The position numbers and the translations under genes were made by a program. Below are positions 58,620 to 61,703 of a stretch of DNA of 61,703 bases, piece by piece. The DNA lies in contig DATLFP010000020.1 in NCBI GenBank assembly GCA_035540955.1, forward strand, positions 1 to 61,703, read 5' to 3'. This DNA is from DATLFP01 sp035540955 (lineage in GTDB: Bacteria > Actinomycetota > Acidimicrobiia > Acidimicrobiales > CADCSY01). Position 1 is the stretch's first letter. Each line of letters opens with the position of its first letter. The notes beneath the pieces are model-generated. The model was not told the origin of the DNA. It was given only the letters and a program-made list of their open reading frames with translations, and did no database searches.

Positions 58620-59276
58620 TCACTTCGCGTCTCGGACGCCCAGGCCGGAGTCCCGCGCCAGGACGATCGCCTCGGCGCGGGTCGTCACCGCGAGCTTGGC
58701 GAGGATGAGCGACACGTAGTTGCGCACCGTCTTCTCGCTGAGGAACAACGTCCGAGCGGTCGCGGCGTTGTCGAGTCCGGCGGCGACGCAGTCGAGCACG
58801 TCGCGCTCGCGATCGGTCAGCTGCGGGAACGGGCGCGGCGGTGCGGGCGGTGCCGGGGCGAAGAGCCCGCGCAGCCGGTGGGCGATGGCAGTGCCGAACA
58901 CCGCCTGGCCGGCCGCGGCGCCCCGGATGGCGGTGCGGATCTCGTCGTGGGACGCGCCCTTGAGCACGTAGCCCCGGGCGCCGGCGCGCACGGCGGCGGC
59001 GATCCTCTCGTCGTCGTCGAACATCGTGAGCACGACGACGGCGGCATGCGGTGCCGCCTCGGCGATCGCCGCCGTCGCGGCGATGCCGTCGAGCCCCGGC
59101 ATGGACAGGTCCATGAGCACGACGTCGGGCTGCGCGGCGATCACGACGTCAACGGCATCGGCACCATCGGTCGCGGTCGCCACGACGTCGATGTCCGGGT
59201 CCGTCTCGAGCAGCACCGACACCGCCCGCACGAAGGTCGGATGGTCGTCGACCACCACGAGGCGGATGGGTGTCAT
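58620..59276 (-). CDS. NarL/LuxR-family response regulator
   Basis: A 218-residue two-component regulator. Receiver domain (1-120): VVVDDHPTF, phospho-acceptor Asp56 in VVLMDLSMPG, the switch Thr in VVLTMFDDD and Lys in YVLKGAS. A Pro/Ala linker (FAPAPPAPPRPFP) leads to a GerE helix-turn-helix (LTDRERDVLDCVAAGLDNAA, FLSEKTVRNYVSLILAKLAV). It is the partner of the kinase whose stop overlaps this ATG (ATGA). Confidence 0.94.
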   Translation of the reverse strand: MTPIRLVVVDDHPTFVRAVSVLLETDPDIDVVATATDGADAVDVVIAAQPDVVLMDLSMPGLDGIAATAAIAEAAPHAAVVVLTMFDDDERIAAAVRAGARGYVLKGASHDEIRTAIRGAAAGQAVFGTAIAHRLRGLFAPAPPAPPRPFPQLTDRERDVLDCVAAGLDNAATARTLFLSEKTVRNYVSLILAKLAVTTRAEAIVLARDSGLGVRDAK

Positions 59277-61291
59277 GGCGCGACGGCGAGGTCGAGCGGG
59301 AACCTGGCGACGACTGCCGTGCCGGAGGGCTCGCGGCGGCGCAGACCGAGCGTGCCGCCGAGCTCGAGCACCCGCTCCTGCATCGACCGCAACCCCAGGC
59401 CGGACACCGCGACGTCGGTGACGCCCACGCCGTCGTCCTCCACCGTGACGCCGAGCGCATCGTCGTGCTCGATGCGCACCCAGCAGGTCGTCGCGTTGGC
59501 GTGGCGCACGACGTTCGTCATCGCTTCGAGCGCGACGCGATAGGCGGCGAGCTCCACTGCCGGCGGCAACGGCGGCGATGTCGCCGGCGCGGTCAGCTCG
59601 AAGTGAACGTCGCCCCCGGCTTCGAGGCCTCGTACGTGCTCCCGCACTGCGTCGACGAGCCCGAGATCGTCGAGCGCCGGCGGCCGGAGATCATGGACGA
59701 GGCGCCGGATGTCGGCGACGGCGACGCCCAGCTCCGCCTCCAGGTCGCGCAGCAGCTGAACCAGCGTGATGTCCGAGCCGTTCAGGCGGTCGGCGGCGGC
59801 GCCGAGCCCGAGCGACACCGACGCGAGCGTGGCGCCGAGCCCGTCGTGGAGGTCGCGCCGGATGCGGAGCCGTTCCTGCTCGCGCGTCTCGAGCAGCATG
59901 GCGCGCGACCGTCGGAGCGCTTCGGCGAGAGCGGCGTCGTGCGCAATGACACCGACCTGACCGGCGAAGGTGACGAGCAGCTCACGCTCGGCGACCCGGA
60001 ACGGCTCCGCAGCGGTGCGTCGACCGACTGCCAGCGCGCCGAGCTCAGAGCCGTGGTGGCGCAGCGGGAACCGCTCGACCGTGTCGCTCGCGGCGCCGCT
60101 CGAGGCCGCGACGACGGCCGCACCGGCGACGGTGAGCTCGATGGCGACGTACGGCAGACGCAGCTGCTCGCACAGCGTGTCGGTCACGAGCTGCAACGCC
60201 TGCTCGCCGCCGGGCGCCAGCTCGAGCCGGGCGCCGAGCTCCTTGACGAGCTCGTATGGCTCACCTCGACTGCCGAACACGACGCGATCGACCGCTCGCT
60301 GCACACGCGCGTACGCCGGGACGACGACGACGGCGACCAGCCCGGTGGCGACGACGGGGCCGACCCCGAGCCCCTCCTCGGTCAAGGCGCCGAACACGAC
60401 GACGACGGTGACGTAGACGGCGCCGGCAACGACCGCCAGCGCGGCGTACGCCGTCGCTCGCCGGACGATGACCCGTATGTCGAGCAGCCCGTGCCTCAGG
60501 ATGCCAACGGCAAGCACCACGGGCAGCGCCATCGTCGTCCAGTTCTCGACCGACTCCGACGTGGTGTGTCGGAACAGGTCGCCGAGAGCGTCGGCGGTGA
60601 CAGCCGCGGTCGCTGGCCACAGCAGCACCAGCGTCGTGCCGACGAGCCACAGGTACCGGCGTCGCACATCAGGGGCCCACCGCGCGAACCGGAGCGCGAG
60701 GTCGACGAGCGCGAACGCGCCGCACACCCAGATCGCGCGGTGGCCCCACGGCTCGATGTGCTCGGCAAGTCGGGCGGAGCCGACCGGTGGCTGACCCTGG
60801 AAGTACTCGAGCGTCCACAGCCGACTGTGGGCGATGGCCGTGATCCCGATGGCGACCGCGGAGACGGCCGCGAACACCCGCGACCGTGCCGCCATCCAGC
60901 CGTCGGGCACCACGGTCGGCAGCAGCGCGACGAACACGCCCCGGTAGACGATCCAGCCTGGTGTCGCCACGTGGACGAGCACGCGCACGAGGCCTTCGTT
61001 CGTGGTGCCGTGCGAGAGCAGCCAGTCGATCCACGACGACCCTGCGAACGACACCCAGGACGCGATGCCAGCGGTGAGCAGCAGCCAGCCCAGCGGGTGC
61101 CGGGGCCGCCGGTAGCCGACGAAGGCGCCGACCGCCACCGCCGTCGCGCCCATCGCCAGCTGGCTGACGGCACGCTCGTTGCCGTGGAAGTCGGACCCGG
61201 CGTAGGCGTACACACCGGACGCGCCCAAGGCGATCGCGACCAAGGCGACCGCCACGAGCAGCGACCGCCCCGCGTCACGAGACGCACGCAC
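59273..61291 (-). CDS. Membrane sensor histidine kinase (NarL-partner type)
   Basis: A 672-residue kinase. About ten hydrophobic segments fill residues 1-320, so sensing may occur in the membrane; 340-465 is GAF-like; the HisKA_3 box RRDLHDGLGATLA puts phospho-His at 482; and the HATPase domain shows the N box EAMTNVVRHANAT, VEDDGVGV and GLGLRSMQERV. It phosphorylates the response regulator encoded next. GTG 61291 is 8 bases after TATGAT. The signal is unknown. Confidence 0.93.
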   Translation of the reverse strand: MRASRDAGRSLLVAVALVAIALGASGVYAYAGSDFHGNERAVSQLAMGATAVAVGAFVGYRRPRHPLGWLLLTAGIASWVSFAGSSWIDWLLSHGTTNEGLVRVLVHVATPGWIVYRGVFVALLPTVVPDGWMAARSRVFAAVSAVAIGITAIAHSRLWTLEYFQGQPPVGSARLAEHIEPWGHRAIWVCGAFALVDLALRFARWAPDVRRRYLWLVGTTLVLLWPATAAVTADALGDLFRHTTSESVENWTTMALPVVLAVGILRHGLLDIRVIVRRATAYAALAVVAGAVYVTVVVVFGALTEEGLGVGPVVATGLVAVVVVPAYARVQRAVDRVVFGSRGEPYELVKELGARLELAPGGEQALQLVTDTLCEQLRLPYVAIELTVAGAAVVAASSGAASDTVERFPLRHHGSELGALAVGRRTAAEPFRVAERELLVTFAGQVGVIAHDAALAEALRRSRAMLLETREQERLRIRRDLHDGLGATLASVSLGLGAAADRLNGSDITLVQLLRDLEAELGVAVADIRRLVHDLRPPALDDLGLVDAVREHVRGLEAGGDVHFELTAPATSPPLPPAVELAAYRVALEAMTNVVRHANATTCWVRIEHDDALGVTVEDDGVGVTDVAVSGLGLRSMQERVLELGGTLGLRRREPSGTAVVARFPLDLAVAP

Positions 61292-61299
61292 GGCGGCGG

Positions 61300-61305
61300 A
61301 TCATA
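61300..61305 (-). promoter_or_regulatory. Leaderless -10 box of kinase operon
   Basis: TATGAT on the minus strand, 8 bases before GTG 61291; the closest match to the TATAAT consensus among the boxes here. Confidence 0.55.
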
Positions 61306-61333
61306 GGGACGAGACCCGACGGCGTCCGGTCGG

Positions 61334-61702
61334 TCACTCGCCGCCGCCGCAGGCGTCGGTCAGCGCCTGGAACGCGGTCTCGAGCACGGGGACGTTCTCG
61401 TCCTGGTTCCTCTGCTCCTCGGCGTCGTACGCGGCCTGGTCGCCCGCCCTGGCTGCGGCGAGTCCGGCCTCGAAGCTGGCGATGACGGTGTCGAGGCCGT
61501 CGAGCAGGTCCTGGCGCTCATCGGCGAGCTCGGCGGACGGCACGATGGCCGCGAACCGGTCGCGACCTTCCTCGGCCCTGGCGATGATGTCGGGCAGGCC
61601 CTCAGCCCAGTCCTCGAGGGTCGGATCCGGGTGCTCCTCGAAGAAGGCATCGGTCGGGCCCTCCCCGTCCAGGTCGGCGCGCAGGTCGGCGCAGTACTCC
61701 TC
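61334..61702 (-). CDS. Hypothetical protein, start beyond window
   Basis: The last 122 codons of a gene that enters from the right edge. The visible part is helical and acidic (DPTLEDWAEGLPDIIARAEE, ADERQDLLDGLDTVIASFEA, LETAFQALTDACGGGE) with one Cys near each end (YCADL and DACGG), which might form a disulfide if the protein is exported. It looks like the mature part of a small secreted or lipoprotein of actinomycetes, but no signal peptide is in view. No family recognised. Confidence 0.7.
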   Translation of the reverse strand, partial: EEYCADLRADLDGEGPTDAFFEEHPDPTLEDWAEGLPDIIARAEEGRDRFAAIVPSAELADERQDLLDGLDTVIASFEAGLAAARAGDQAAYDAEEQRNQDENVPVLETAFQALTDACGGGE

Positions 61703-61703
61703 G

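Noticed and set aside
1..61703. Mobile elements, prophage, toxin-antitoxin or CRISPR/defence islands
   Set aside because: No transposase, integrase, tRNA junction, repeat-spacer array or known defence gene seen. Gene content and codon style look uniform.

Overview
The window is about 61.7 kb of very GC-rich DNA (roughly 70% G+C by eye). It is densely coded on both strands, with no gap between genes longer than about 240 bases. Family content points to a free-living, aerobic actinomycete: cytochrome P450s with a [3Fe-4S] ferredoxin, luciferase-like flavin oxidoreductases, MshB/Mca-type PIG-L deacetylase, furA-katG, class-I M3 peptidase, alpha-glucoside-type ABC transporter, FecR protein and NarL two-component system. 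Acidimicrobiia is my best guess at class level, but no rRNA or other phylogenetic marker is present. I see no tRNA, rRNA, CRISPR array, insertion sequence, integrase or phage gene, so this looks like ordinary chromosome.

Layout. 1-6.4 kb: lipid/steroid-style oxidative genes (SDR tail, luciferase-like oxidoreductase, patatin, two P450s, ferredoxin, SDR). 6.4-11.9 kb: a tight seven-gene minus-strand operon (PPOX-like protein, Rieske oxygenase alpha and beta, CMD-like protein, ornithine-cyclodeaminase-like protein, two-cupin dioxygenase, DapA-family aldolase), nearly all joined by 4-base stop/start overlaps; it looks like an aromatic-acid degradation pathway. 12-19 kb: secreted S15-type hydrolase, phosphoribosyltransferase, Na+/H+ antiporter, CrtC/AttH-like protein, MFS exporter. 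19-24.5 kb: complete sugar ABC importer. 24.7-29.1 kb: lipoprotein, flavin reductase, two small coupled genes, fatty-acid desaturase, K+/H+ antiporter. 29.2-33.6 kb: Glu-type dehydrogenase, then znuA-znuC-znuB-zur. 33.6-39.7 kb: metallo-beta-lactamase protein divergent from a LuxR regulator, DUF333 lipoprotein, hydrolase-tetR pair with its operator, oligoendopeptidase. 39.7-44.2 kb: MFS permease and a five-gene sulfur-handling operon (AhpD-like, PIG-L, sulfide:quinone reductase, TusE-like, DsrE-like). 44.3-48.3 kb: katG-furA and a frameshifted FecR protein. 48.4-61.7 kb: MFS, methyltransferase, VOC proteins, glycosyltransferase, HIT, phosphotransferase, two SRPBCC proteins with an ArsR repressor, PEP-mutase-family enzyme, HAD phosphatase, membrane proteins, and a histidine kinase/response regulator pair.

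How genes work together. Most transcription units seem to start with a TANNNT -10 box only 6-9 bases before the start codon, implying leaderless mRNAs, while internal genes are coupled by ATGA/GTGA overlaps. Several operons carry a recognisable operator at that promoter: a Zur-like box on znuA, a 32-bp palindrome on the hydrolase-tetR unit, an 11-bp palindrome on arsR, and a CsoR/CstR-like TACCCC-AG-GGGGTA site before the sulfur operon. The most novel-looking items are the Rieske/cupin/OCD/DapA operon, the pair of tiny leaderless leader ORFs that run into the antiporter and glutamate-dehydrogenase starts, and the sulfur operon with its operator.
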